NCBI GenBank assembly: GCA_964483805.1
Contig: CAZADH010000083.1
Location: forward strand, 1 to 21,288
DNA from: CAZADH01 sp964483805
Lineage (GTDB): Bacteria > Muiribacteriota > Ozemobacteria > Ozemobacterales > Ozemobacteraceae
Length of the DNA: 21,288 nucleotides
Reading direction: 5' to 3'
Part shown: positions 6,890 through 15,078 of the stretch, in pieces
Layout: every line of letters starts with the position of its first letter
Position numbering within the stretch: the stretch's first letter is position 1
Notes under the pieces: generated by a model
Databases searched by the model: none
What the model was told of the DNA's origin: nothing
The model's input: only the letters and a program-made list of their open reading frames with translations
Translations under genes and position numbers: made by a program

Positions 6890-8632
6890 TTGCGACATTC
6901 GCACCTGTATTTACATCGTCACTATACGAAGATGGCAATCATCGTGGTGATCCTGTGGGTGAGCGTCTGCGCCGCCTCGGCCTGCGACCGGTTCGCGATG
7001 CACCAGGCGCTGTTTTACAGCGGCACGGGTCTGCCCGAAGACCAGGTCGTCAGCATCGTCACCCCAACGACCGACCGCGCCTTCATTGGTCTGAAGAGCA
7101 AGGGTGTGGTGATCATCGACAAGGGCAAGATCCTGCCGCGGGGGTTGCCGTTTCCCGGCAAGGCGGCCGATGCCAACGCCGCGCAACTGCGTATCAAGGC
7201 GATGGCCGTCGATGAGAACAATCAACTGTGGGTCGGCACCGCCAACGGACTCTATGTTTTCGGCATCGATGATCTCGAACTGCGCAGCGAATACGGCGCC
7301 GACTGCGGCTTCGCCGACAACGTGATTCAATCGGTCGCCGCGGCGGATGGCGATGTCATCGTCGGCACCACGCGCGGCGCCGCCTCACGCAAAGGTGGCT
7401 GGAAATTCGTCACCGAAAAGGACGGCATGCCCACCGATCTGGCGAACGCCGTTTCCATCAAAAAGGCCGACGCGCTGCAGATCGGCACCGCCAACGGCGT
7501 GGCCGTGATTTCGGGCAACGTCGCCACCAAGGTTGGCCTGCCGGGTCAGTGGGTCAACGCCGTCTGCCCGTGCCAGCCCGCCGGCACAGCCCAGGAAGAA
7601 ACGCTGGCGGCAATCACTCTGAAAACACTGCGCACCCTCAAAGCGCAACTCGAACAGTATGAAGCCGAACGGCTCGAACGCGGACTCGACGAGAAGAACG
7701 CGCTCGCCCCGGTTTTCGCGGCGATCACACGCTACATTGCTATGCTGCAACCCGAGGGGGTCGAAGAGTCCTTCTTCTACGCGGGCAGCAACATGGGCAC
7801 GTTTCGCGTCGACCCCTCGACGAAATCGACGCGCCCGGTCTTCGACGGTTGGACGATCGCGCTTGCCGTCGATCAGAGCGGCGGACTCTATGCCGGGCAA
7901 CGCGGGCTGAAGATCCAGCAACTGCACCCCATCGATGATCGCCTGTCGGTGCTCAACATCGAGTGGATGATCCGCGAGCATGCGGCCGCGATTCTGACGG
8001 GCGCGGCTGTCGCCACGCCAGCGAGCTTCGTCGATCTGGGCGGCATTGCTTCGGCAAGCACCCCGATCAATCCGAGCAACACGAGCGGACTGGGCTCCAG
8101 TGCCACTCCGAGCGAACCCGAACTGCTCAAGAAGCTGGCCAAATCAGAGATCACGGCCATCACCGTCGATCGCCGCGGCACCATCTGGGTCGGGACCAGC
8201 GACGCCGGCGCCTACCGGTTCCTGCCCGTTACCGTGAACGCCGAGCAGCCGATCCACGTGCTCGAGGCCGAAAACCGTGAGGAGGAAAAGGCGCTGGCGA
8301 GCGCCGCCCGGGCGCTCAACCCCGATCAACCGCCGCCGCCCTACGTCTTCCGCTTCTACACCGTCGCGGCGCCGCCGCCTGAAATCGAGGACGAGGTCAA
8401 GCCGATGATTCTCGAGGCCATGTCCCAGTGGGCCGAGCCGGGCAAGTATCAGTTCTGGATCGGTCGCTGGAGCCAGTTGACGCCGGCCGATCGCGAACAG
8501 TATCTCACGCGTCTCGCACGCTTCGGCGATGCCTGCCACCTGCAACGGTACATGCCCTTGTTCTTTCACGATGCCTTCGTCACCCTGCCGATCGGCTGGG
8601 GCGCGAAGGGGCCGCCAAACGACGACCGCTAA
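6890..8632 (+). CDS. Exported beta-propeller protein (Reg_prop-type repeats)
   Basis: The product has 580 residues. I chose the TTG at 6890 because GGAGG (6879-6883) lies six bases upstream. An ATG at 6932 has no ribosome binding site. A basic N-region and hydrophobic stretch (about 15-31, ending CAASAC) form a Sec signal or anchor; the Cys at 32 makes a weak lipobox possible. Propeller-blade motifs recur: RAFIGLKSKGVVII (63-76), QLWVGTANGLYVF (112-124), VIVGTTRG (156-163), LQIGTANGVAVI (197-208), FYAGSNMGTFRV (296-307), LYAGQRGL (333-340) and TIWVGTSDAGAYRF (431-444). Such repeats are best known as the sensor part of hybrid two-component regulators. Here no kinase, receiver or DNA-binding domain follows. 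The region from about 475 is Pro-rich and then a unique C-terminal domain. It lies 84 bases after the synthase-like gene and 45 before the pullulanase gene, so co-transcription with the latter is likely. Ligand unknown. Confidence 0.75.
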   Translation: MRHSHLYLHRHYTKMAIIVVILWVSVCAASACDRFAMHQALFYSGTGLPEDQVVSIVTPTTDRAFIGLKSKGVVIIDKGKILPRGLPFPGKAADANAAQLRIKAMAVDENNQLWVGTANGLYVFGIDDLELRSEYGADCGFADNVIQSVAAADGDVIVGTTRGAASRKGGWKFVTEKDGMPTDLANAVSIKKADALQIGTANGVAVISGNVATKVGLPGQWVNAVCPCQPAGTAQEETLAAITLKTLRTLKAQLEQYEAERLERGLDEKNALAPVFAAITRYIAMLQPEGVEESFFYAGSNMGTFRVDPSTKSTRPVFDGWTIALAVDQSGGLYAGQRGLKIQQLHPIDDRLSVLNIEWMIREHAAAILTGAAVATPASFVDLGGIASASTPINPSNTSGLGSSATPSEPELLKKLAKSEITAITVDRRGTIWVGTSDAGAYRFLPVTVNAEQPIHVLEAENREEEKALASAARALNPDQPPPPYVFRFYTVAAPPPEIEDEVKPMILEAMSQWAEPGKYQFWIGRWSQLTPADREQYLTRLARFGDACHLQRYMPLFFHDAFVTLPIGWGAKGPPNDDR

Positions 8633-8677
8633 CCCCCTGCGTGACCGCACCCCCTATCCACAAAATGGAGACCACCG

Positions 8678-11524
8678 ATGAGCGAACGGTTTGCTGACAT
8701 ACAACGTATTGTTACCAGCGCCCTTCTCGCCGCCGTCCTTGGCGGCAGCCTGGCCGTCCCGGTGGCGCCGGCGCTCGCGGCCAATCCCGCGCCGGTGCCG
8801 CCCGGGTGCATCCGCGTTCACTACCAACGTGCTGACCAGGCCTACGAACGCTGGGGCCTCTGGGCCTGGGACCACGTCAAAGCACCCTCGACGCAATGGC
8901 CCGGTGGCGCGGCCGCCTTCACCGGCCGCGACAGTTTCGGCGCGTACGCCGATCTCGGGCTGACCGACAACGCCCGCCAGGTCGGGTTTCTCATCGTCGA
9001 TCGCCAGACCGGCGACAAGGAGGCAGGCAACAAGAGCCTGATCGTCAGCCCAGCACAACGCGAGGTGTATCTGCGACAAGGGGATGACCGCGTCTACAGC
9101 ACCCCGACCCTGCAGGTCACGGCCGAACTGCAGGCCGCCACCGTCGTCGCCACCCACACCGTGCGAGTGTCGCTCACCGATGTGCAGGCCCTCGCCGCCG
9201 CCCCCGCCCCGGCGTCATTCACGCTGCAGACGGTGACCGGTCGGTCGATTGCTGTCTCGGCGGTCTCCACCAATGGCTCCGACACGTTCATGCTCACGGC
9301 CGCATTCGCCGTCACCGATGCCCCGTTGGCGGTGTCGTTCGGTGGACGGACCGTCGCCGCCCCGCTGGCGTGGCAACTGATCGACGAATTGTCTGCCTAC
9401 GACGGCGACGACCTCGGGTGCACCCTGCGTGATGGCCAAGCCCGTCTGGCGCTGTGGGCACCGCTGGCGACGGGGGTCACGGTCATCGTCTTCGACCGCG
9501 CCGACCCCACCCTCGAGGTGGTCCGCCTGCCGATGACCCGCACCGAGCGCGGCGTCTGGCGCCGCGCCGTCACCACTGCCGATCTGAGCGCCGTCCGGTC
9601 ACACGAACCCGCCACGGCAGTAACGTCGGCGCCAACGGCAAGCGGTTCGCCGCAGATCACCGATCTGACCGGCTACTATTATCAATACGAAGTAAATAAT
9701 CCGGGCCGACCGGCCAAACGGGTGCTCGACCCGTACGCCCGGTCGATGGCGCCGGTCACCATCTGCCCCGCCGGCCAATCCGCCGGGGCAGGCCAGGACA
9801 TGATCGGCAAGGCGGCGTTCGTCGATCCCGACGCGATCGGCACCCCACCGATCGCTGCGCAGATCCCCGGCTACGCGAAACGTGAAGACGCGATCATCTA
9901 CGAGGTGCACGTACGCGACTTCACCGCCGATCCTGCGATTGCCGGCACCCTGACCGGACGGTGGGGAACCTTCAAGGCCTTCAAAGACCGGCTCCCCTAC
10001 ATCAAGGCGCTCGGGGTCACCCACGTGCAACTGCTACCGGTGATGGCCTGGCTGTTCGGCGACGAGACCAAGATGCACGAACGCGAGCTGCACTGGTCGA
10101 CCCGCAACTGTCAATACAATTGGGGCTACGATCCGCAGTCGTATTTTTCGCTCGACGGCGCGTATTCCGAACAACCCGAGGACGCCACCCGCCGCATCGC
10201 CGAGTTCAAGGGACTCGTCGATGCAGTCCACGCTGCAGGCATGGGCGTCATTCTCGATGTCGTCTACACGCACATGGCCAAAGGCAGCTTCCTCGACGAT
10301 ATCGTGCCCGACTACTACTTCTTCAAAGACGCGCACGGCAACCTGCTGGGCGACTTCGGCAACAACCTGGCAACCAATCGCAAAATGGCAGCCAAGCTGT
10401 TGATCGACTCGGTGACCTATTGGTTCCGGCAATACAAGATCGACGGTATGCGGTTCGACATGATGGGCGACGCCACCCGCGACGCCATACAATGTGCTTA
10501 TAATGCCGCGGCGTCGATCAATCCCAAGGCCATTTTCCTTGGCGAGGGCTGGCGCACCTTCAAGGGCCACCTCGAGGACCCGGCCCTGGCCGGTCATGGC
10601 GCCGATCAAGACTGGATGGCGCACACCGACAACGTCGGCGTATTCTCCGACGAGTTCCGCAACGAACTGAAGTCGGGGTTCGGGTCCGAGGGCCAGCCGA
10701 TGTTCCTGACCGGCGGGCCGCGCAACATCGAGAAGCTGTTCGCCGCGATCAAGGCGCAACCGGGCAACACGCCGACCACGGCGCCGGGCGACATGGTGCA
10801 ATACATCGAAGCACACGACAACCTGACCCTGCACGACGTCATCGCCCAGGCGATCAAAAAAGACCCCGAACTGCCCGAGAACGAGCGCGAGATCCAGCAG
10901 CGTATCCGCATCGGCAACGCCATCGTCCTGCTCGCCCAGGGAACGGCCTTCATCCATGCCGGTCAGGAGTGGGGTCGCACCAAGCAGTGGCGCGGGCCGG
11001 GCCAACCCGAGCACAAGTATCACGAGTTCGTCGATGCCGCCGGCAAACCGTTCCAACACTCGTATTTCGTCCACGACTCGTACGATTCGTCCGATGCGAT
11101 CAACATGTTCGACTGGGCCAAAGCGACCGATTCGGCACGTTTTCCGGACCATGCATTGACCCGCGAGTTCACCCGCGGTCTGATTGCGTTGCGACGGGCG
11201 AGCGACGCATTTCGGCTGGGCACCCGCGCACTGGTCGAGCGCAACGTCGCGTTGATCCAGGCTCCTGAGATCAAGCCCGACGACCTGGTCATCGCCTGGC
11301 GCTGCGCCGGCACCGGCAGCGATACATATCGCGTATTGATCAATGCCGATGCCGTGGCACGCACGCTCACCCTGCCGCCGGCCGACGCTGTCGCCGGCCA
11401 CGACGTCGTGGTCGATGCCACGCGCGCCGGCACCACCGCGTTGCCCAATCCCGCCGGGTTCACCCAGGCCGGCGACCGGATCACGCTCGACCCGCTGACG
11501 GTGGCGGTGTTCCGCAGCCGCTGA
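8678..11524 (+). CDS. pulA: Exported type I pullulanase (CBM41 + GH13)
   Basis: The product has 948 residues and hydrolyses alpha-1,6 bonds of pullulan and branched alpha-glucans. The signal peptide covers residues 1-34 (cleavage near PALA-ANPA). A CBM41-type starch-binding domain follows (about 44-142: IRVHYQRAD, WGLWAWD, DSFGAYADL). A beta-rich linker domain and a CBM48-like domain (about 245-360) come next. The GH13 barrel contains YEVHVRDF (408-415), the pullulanase signature YNWGYDP (480-486), DVVYTH (527-532), DGMRFD with nucleophile D594, LGEGW with acid/base E623, and EAHDN with D714. All three catalytic carboxylates are present. In the first conserved region Thr replaces the more common Asn before His532. 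The ATG at 8678 has GGAG seven bases upstream. The C-terminal beta domain is complete. Length and order match secreted type I pullulanases; the closest sub-group cannot be settled by eye. Confidence 0.93.
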   Translation: MSERFADIQRIVTSALLAAVLGGSLAVPVAPALAANPAPVPPGCIRVHYQRADQAYERWGLWAWDHVKAPSTQWPGGAAAFTGRDSFGAYADLGLTDNARQVGFLIVDRQTGDKEAGNKSLIVSPAQREVYLRQGDDRVYSTPTLQVTAELQAATVVATHTVRVSLTDVQALAAAPAPASFTLQTVTGRSIAVSAVSTNGSDTFMLTAAFAVTDAPLAVSFGGRTVAAPLAWQLIDELSAYDGDDLGCTLRDGQARLALWAPLATGVTVIVFDRADPTLEVVRLPMTRTERGVWRRAVTTADLSAVRSHEPATAVTSAPTASGSPQITDLTGYYYQYEVNNPGRPAKRVLDPYARSMAPVTICPAGQSAGAGQDMIGKAAFVDPDAIGTPPIAAQIPGYAKREDAIIYEVHVRDFTADPAIAGTLTGRWGTFKAFKDRLPYIKALGVTHVQLLPVMAWLFGDETKMHERELHWSTRNCQYNWGYDPQSYFSLDGAYSEQPEDATRRIAEFKGLVDAVHAAGMGVILDVVYTHMAKGSFLDDIVPDYYFFKDAHGNLLGDFGNNLATNRKMAAKLLIDSVTYWFRQYKIDGMRFDMMGDATRDAIQCAYNAAASINPKAIFLGEGWRTFKGHLEDPALAGHGADQDWMAHTDNVGVFSDEFRNELKSGFGSEGQPMFLTGGPRNIEKLFAAIKAQPGNTPTTAPGDMVQYIEAHDNLTLHDVIAQAIKKDPELPENEREIQQRIRIGNAIVLLAQGTAFIHAGQEWGRTKQWRGPGQPEHKYHEFVDAAGKPFQHSYFVHDSYDSSDAINMFDWAKATDSARFPDHALTREFTRGLIALRRASDAFRLGTRALVERNVALIQAPEIKPDDLVIAWRCAGTGSDTYRVLINADAVARTLTLPPADAVAGHDVVVDATRAGTTALPNPAGFTQAGDRITLDPLTVAVFRSR

Positions 11525-11568
11525 TCCACGCGTTGATTACGGGTCCGACGCTCGACCGACCAGCGATG

Positions 11569-11577
11569 TGGTAATCT
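11569..11577 (+). promoter_or_regulatory. Possible extended -10 promoter of the exporter operon
   Basis: TGGTAATCT fits an extended -10 element (TGn followed by a TATAAT-like hexamer) and lies about 57 bases upstream of the adaptor ATG. No good -35 hexamer is visible at 16-18 bases. The 110-base gap does not contain the TetR-type operator seen at 16377-16396. Confidence 0.3.
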
Positions 11578-11634
11578 GTTTGCCGCGCCAGGCGCCGCAA
11601 TCGCAACCGCAAACGCACCGGGAGACTACGCCCA

Positions 11635-13137
11635 ATGACAACCTCACCAGATCTGCAATCACTCCAGATCGAGCGCCAACCCCACCGCGTCCACACCGGG
11701 TCGCGCTGGGGACGCCGCTCGTGGTTCATCGCCCTCGGCGCCGTGCTGCTGGCGGTGTTCGGCGCGAAGTTCCTCATGGGCACCCCGGAAGTCCGCGTCA
11801 AGGCGGCGGTGCGCGCCAGCCTCACGGAAAGCGGCTCGTGGGGCGAGTTGAACGCCACCGGATACATCGTCGCCGACCGCCAGTCGACGGTCGCCGCGCG
11901 CTACACCACGCGCCTGGCCAAGCTCAACGTGCGCGAGGCCGCCGTGGTCACCGCGGGCCAGATCCTGGCCGAACTCGACCACCGCGAACTCGACGCCACC
12001 ATCGCTGAGACCGAGGCCGAGGTCGAACGCACCGCCGCAACCGTCCGCCAGGCCGAGGCTGGCCTCGCCAACGCCGAAGCCCTGCTCGCCCAGGCGCGCC
12101 AGAGCGTCACCCAGGCCGATCTCGAGGTTCCCGCGGCCGAGGCGGCCGTGCGCGCGGCCGACGCGCAAACCGACGAATTCAAGGTCATGCTGGCCGACGC
12201 GGTGCGACGCCAGGCCATCGACGGCAAGCTGGTCAAGGCCCGCTTGATGGAAGCGAATCGCGCCGACGACCGGCGCACCGAGGTCGGCATGAGCCAGGCG
12301 CGCCTGACCGCCGCCCAGCAAAAACGCCAGGAAGCCGATAAGGCTGTGCCCGTCGCCAAGGCCCGCGCCGCCGCCGCGCGCCACGCCGTGCAGGCCGCCG
12401 AGGCGCAACTGACCGCGGCGAGGGCCGCCGTTGCTGCTGCCCAGGCCGCCCGCAAGGTGGCCCAGGCCCGGGTCGCGACGCTGAAAACGCAGCTCGAAGA
12501 CTACTTCGTGCGCGCCCCGTTCGATGGCGTGGTCTCGGAACGCATCGCCGAACAGGGCGAGATGGTGGCCCCGCTCAGCATCGGCGGCACGCAGGCCAAG
12601 GGCGCGATCGTCACCGTCGTCGATCGCGCTTCGCTGCAAGCCGAGGTCGATGTGGCCGAGGGTTTCCTCGAACGCATCAAAACGGGCGGCCGCGTCCGGC
12701 TCACCGTCGACGCGTTTCCGAAAGAGGTTTTTCCCGGCACGGTGCAGCGCATCCTGCCGGTGGTCGATCGTGGCAAGGCCACGGTCAAGGTGCGCGTCGA
12801 TTTCCGCAAGATCGACCCGCGCTTTCTGCCCGACATGGGCGTGCGCGGCAAGTTCCTGCACGACGACGCCCCGGCTGGTGTCGAAGATGGTCACGCCGCC
12901 GATCCGCTGCTGGTGCCGGCCGCTGCCGTCATACAACGTAATGACGGTGCGTTCGTCTGGGTGGCCGAGGGCGAGCAGGTCCGCCGGAATCCGGTCAAGG
13001 TTGGCGCCAAGCGCGGCGACCTGATCGAGATCACCAACGGTCTCGCCGACGGCGCACTGGTGGTGGTGCAGGGCGCCACCCAACTCAAAGACGACGCGCA
13101 AAACGTCCGGATCACGCGTGACGAAGCCAGTCACTGA
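11635..13137 (+). CDS. HlyD/RND-type periplasmic adaptor of an ABC exporter
   Basis: The product has 500 residues and joins an inner-membrane exporter to an outer-membrane channel. It has a cytoplasmic N-tail, one membrane segment (about 29-48), and the first lipoyl half-motif near 87-117. A long Ala/Glu/Gln-rich coiled-coil hairpin spans about 118-290, which is longer than in typical MacA. The second lipoyl half follows (YFVRAPFDGVVSERIAEQGEMV, starting at 290), then a beta-barrel (about 330-405) and a membrane-proximal domain (425-490, LLVPAAAVI onward). GGGAG lies about ten bases before the ATG. The 3' end overlaps the ATPase gene by 20 bases, which indicates translational coupling. No TolC-like gene is in the window. 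Substrate is unknown: macrolides, peptides, siderophores or lipoproteins are all handled by relatives. Confidence 0.88.
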   Translation: MTTSPDLQSLQIERQPHRVHTGSRWGRRSWFIALGAVLLAVFGAKFLMGTPEVRVKAAVRASLTESGSWGELNATGYIVADRQSTVAARYTTRLAKLNVREAAVVTAGQILAELDHRELDATIAETEAEVERTAATVRQAEAGLANAEALLAQARQSVTQADLEVPAAEAAVRAADAQTDEFKVMLADAVRRQAIDGKLVKARLMEANRADDRRTEVGMSQARLTAAQQKRQEADKAVPVAKARAAAARHAVQAAEAQLTAARAAVAAAQAARKVAQARVATLKTQLEDYFVRAPFDGVVSERIAEQGEMVAPLSIGGTQAKGAIVTVVDRASLQAEVDVAEGFLERIKTGGRVRLTVDAFPKEVFPGTVQRILPVVDRGKATVKVRVDFRKIDPRFLPDMGVRGKFLHDDAPAGVEDGHAADPLLVPAAAVIQRNDGAFVWVAEGEQVRRNPVKVGAKRGDLIEITNGLADGALVVVQGATQLKDDAQNVRITRDEASH

Positions 13138-13909
13138 CGCGACCGCACCCGCGACGACGTCTGGCCCCACCGCCGACCCGGCGCCCGCCCTGGACGGCGC
13201 AGCAGGTGCTTGGCGCAACGCAAACGACCCGATCGTCGAACTGCACGAGGTCACCAAGATCTACACCAAGGGCGGCAGCGAAATTCTGACGCTCGACCAC
13301 GTCTCGCTGCAGTTTGCGCGTGGCGACTTCATTGCCCTCATGGGGCCGTCGGGCTCGGGCAAGACCACGCTGCTCAACCTGCTGGGCGGCCTCGACACCC
13401 CAACCTCGGGTCGGCTCACCGTCTGCGGCCAGGATCTGTCGGCCCTCTCGTCGCGCCAACTGGCGCAGTGGCGTGCCGACCACGTCGGCTTCGTCTTTCA
13501 GAGTTTCAACCTGCTGCCCGTGCTGACCGCCCGGCAGAATGTCGAACTGCCGCTGACCCTGCAGCCGCTCACCGCCGAAGAGCGCCAGACCCACGCCGAG
13601 ACAGCCCTGCGCATCGTCGGCCTCGAAGACCGCATGGACCACAAACCCAGCGAGTTGTCGGGCGGCCAGGAACAGCGCGTCGCCATCGCCCGCGCCCTCG
13701 CCTGCGACCCGCAGTTGCTGCTCGCCGACGAACCGACCGGCGACCTCGACGCCAAATCGGCGCAAGACGTCATGGGTCTGCTCCAGCGTCTCAACGAGCA
13801 GTTGGGCAAGACGATCATCATCGTCACCCATGACCCGCACGCAGCCAAATACGCGCGCCGCGAACTGCATCTCGAAAAAGGGGTGCTGCAACTGGATCGG
13901 ACCCGATGA
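13118..13909 (+). CDS. ABC transporter ATPase, MacB/LolD class
   Basis: The product has 263 residues and powers the two downstream permeases from the cytoplasmic face. Visible motifs are Walker A GPSGSGKT (76-83), Q-loop Gln128 in VFQSFNLLP, signature LSGGQ (180-184), Walker B LLLADE (200-205) with the D-loop TGDLD, and switch His238. The FNLLP after the Q-loop is typical of the MacB/LolD/FtsE-type group. The start is GTG at 13118, inside the end of the adaptor gene. The first 37 residues are a Pro/Ala/Thr-rich extension before the conserved fold (IVELHEVTKIY), and no later start codon precedes the fold, so I kept the GTG. The ribosome binding site is weak, consistent with coupling. The stop overlaps the next ATG in an ATGA. 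Confidence 0.93.
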   Translation: MTKPVTDATAPATTSGPTADPAPALDGAAGAWRNANDPIVELHEVTKIYTKGGSEILTLDHVSLQFARGDFIALMGPSGSGKTTLLNLLGGLDTPTSGRLTVCGQDLSALSSRQLAQWRADHVGFVFQSFNLLPVLTARQNVELPLTLQPLTAEERQTHAETALRIVGLEDRMDHKPSELSGGQEQRVAIARALACDPQLLLADEPTGDLDAKSAQDVMGLLQRLNEQLGKTIIIVTHDPHAAKYARRELHLEKGVLQLDRTR

Positions 13910-15075
13910 ACCTCGTCTGGATGAACCTGTGGCGCTCACCGATGCGCACGGCCCTGACCGTGTGCGGCACTGCCATTGCGCTGGCGCTGTTCTGCCTGCT
14001 CGAGGCGATTCTCGGCGCGTTCAATGCAGGGGTCGAGATGGCCAGCGCCGCGCGGCTGATCGTCATTCACAAAGAGTCGATCACCTTCGTCCTGCCGCAA
14101 TCGTATGCATCACGTATTGCTCAGGTCGACGGCATCGAACGCGTCGCCCAGGTAACCTGGTTTGGCGGCCTGTATGAAGCGCCGTTGCCCGACGGCGGCA
14201 AGCGCGAAGAGTTCTTCGCCAACTTCGCCGCCGACGTCGAACCGTATCTGAAACTGTATCCCGAGATGATCGTGCCGCCCGAGCAATACACCGCATTGAT
14301 GAACGACCGCACGGGTTGCGTCATCGGCGCCCAACTCGCCACGCGGCTGGGCAAGCGGCTCGGCGACAAGATGACCCTGCGCCCGCTCATCTGGCCCAAG
14401 AAAGACGGCAAGCCCTGGGATTTCACCATCCGCGCCATCTACACCAGCAAAGCCGAGACCTTCGATCAGACCCTGATGGTGTTTCACCACAAGTATCTCG
14501 AGGAGGGCCGGGTCTTCGGCGCCGGCACCACCGGGTCGTTCAACGTGCAGTTGACGCATGCCGATCAGTTCGCCGAGGTCTCAGCCGCCATCGACCGGGT
14601 CTTCGCCAACAGCCCCGACCCGACCCGCACCATGAACGAAAAAGCGTTCAACATGCAGTTCATCGGCATGATGGGCAACCTGAAACTGCTGTTTCGGTCG
14701 ATCGGCTCGGTCGTGATCTTCACGATGCTGTTGATCACCGCCAATACCATGATGATGAGCGGGCGCGAGCGCACCCGCGAAATGGCGATCCTGAAGGCGC
14801 TCGGTTTCTCCGACGGCTACGTCTTCGGCCTGCTCGTCGGCGAAGCGGTGACCATCGGCGTCCTCGGTTTCCTGGTGGGCTCGGGCAGCATGTTCGCCCT
14901 GATCAACGTGGCCAACTGGAATCCCAAGCCCGACTTCTTCCCGATCTTCCAGGTGCCCGATCTGGCATTGCTGACCGCCTTCGGCATCGCCGTCGGCACG
15001 GGTCTTCTGAGCGGACTGCTCCCCGGTCTCGCCGCGTTGCGCCTGCAGCCCGCCGAGGCACTGCGGAGCGTGTAA
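13906..15075 (+). CDS. ABC exporter permease, FtsX/MacB family (first copy)
   Basis: The product has 389 residues. Topology is that of MacB/LolC-type permeases: one membrane segment (about 15-37), a large extracytoplasmic domain (about 40-262), then three segments (about 265-284, 306-332, 352-378). The conserved cytoplasmic loop SGRERTREMAILKALGFS (285-302) contacts the ATPase. The C-terminus (LRLQPAEALRSV) is the usual family ending. The ATG overlaps the ATPase stop by four bases (ATGA). With the next gene it forms a two-permease set, like LolC plus LolE, rather than a MacB homodimer with fused ATPase. Membrane location is certain from hydropathy; the cargo is not. Confidence 0.9.
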   Translation: MNLVWMNLWRSPMRTALTVCGTAIALALFCLLEAILGAFNAGVEMASAARLIVIHKESITFVLPQSYASRIAQVDGIERVAQVTWFGGLYEAPLPDGGKREEFFANFAADVEPYLKLYPEMIVPPEQYTALMNDRTGCVIGAQLATRLGKRLGDKMTLRPLIWPKKDGKPWDFTIRAIYTSKAETFDQTLMVFHHKYLEEGRVFGAGTTGSFNVQLTHADQFAEVSAAIDRVFANSPDPTRTMNEKAFNMQFIGMMGNLKLLFRSIGSVVIFTMLLITANTMMMSGRERTREMAILKALGFSDGYVFGLLVGEAVTIGVLGFLVGSGSMFALINVANWNPKPDFFPIFQVPDLALLTAFGIAVGTGLLSGLLPGLAALRLQPAEALRSV

Positions 15076-15078
15076 TAC

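Noticed and set aside
10246..10280. Thr instead of Asn in the first GH13 region as a sign of lost activity
   Set aside because: The three catalytic carboxylates and the YNWGYDP signature are intact, and this position varies in active GH13 enzymes.
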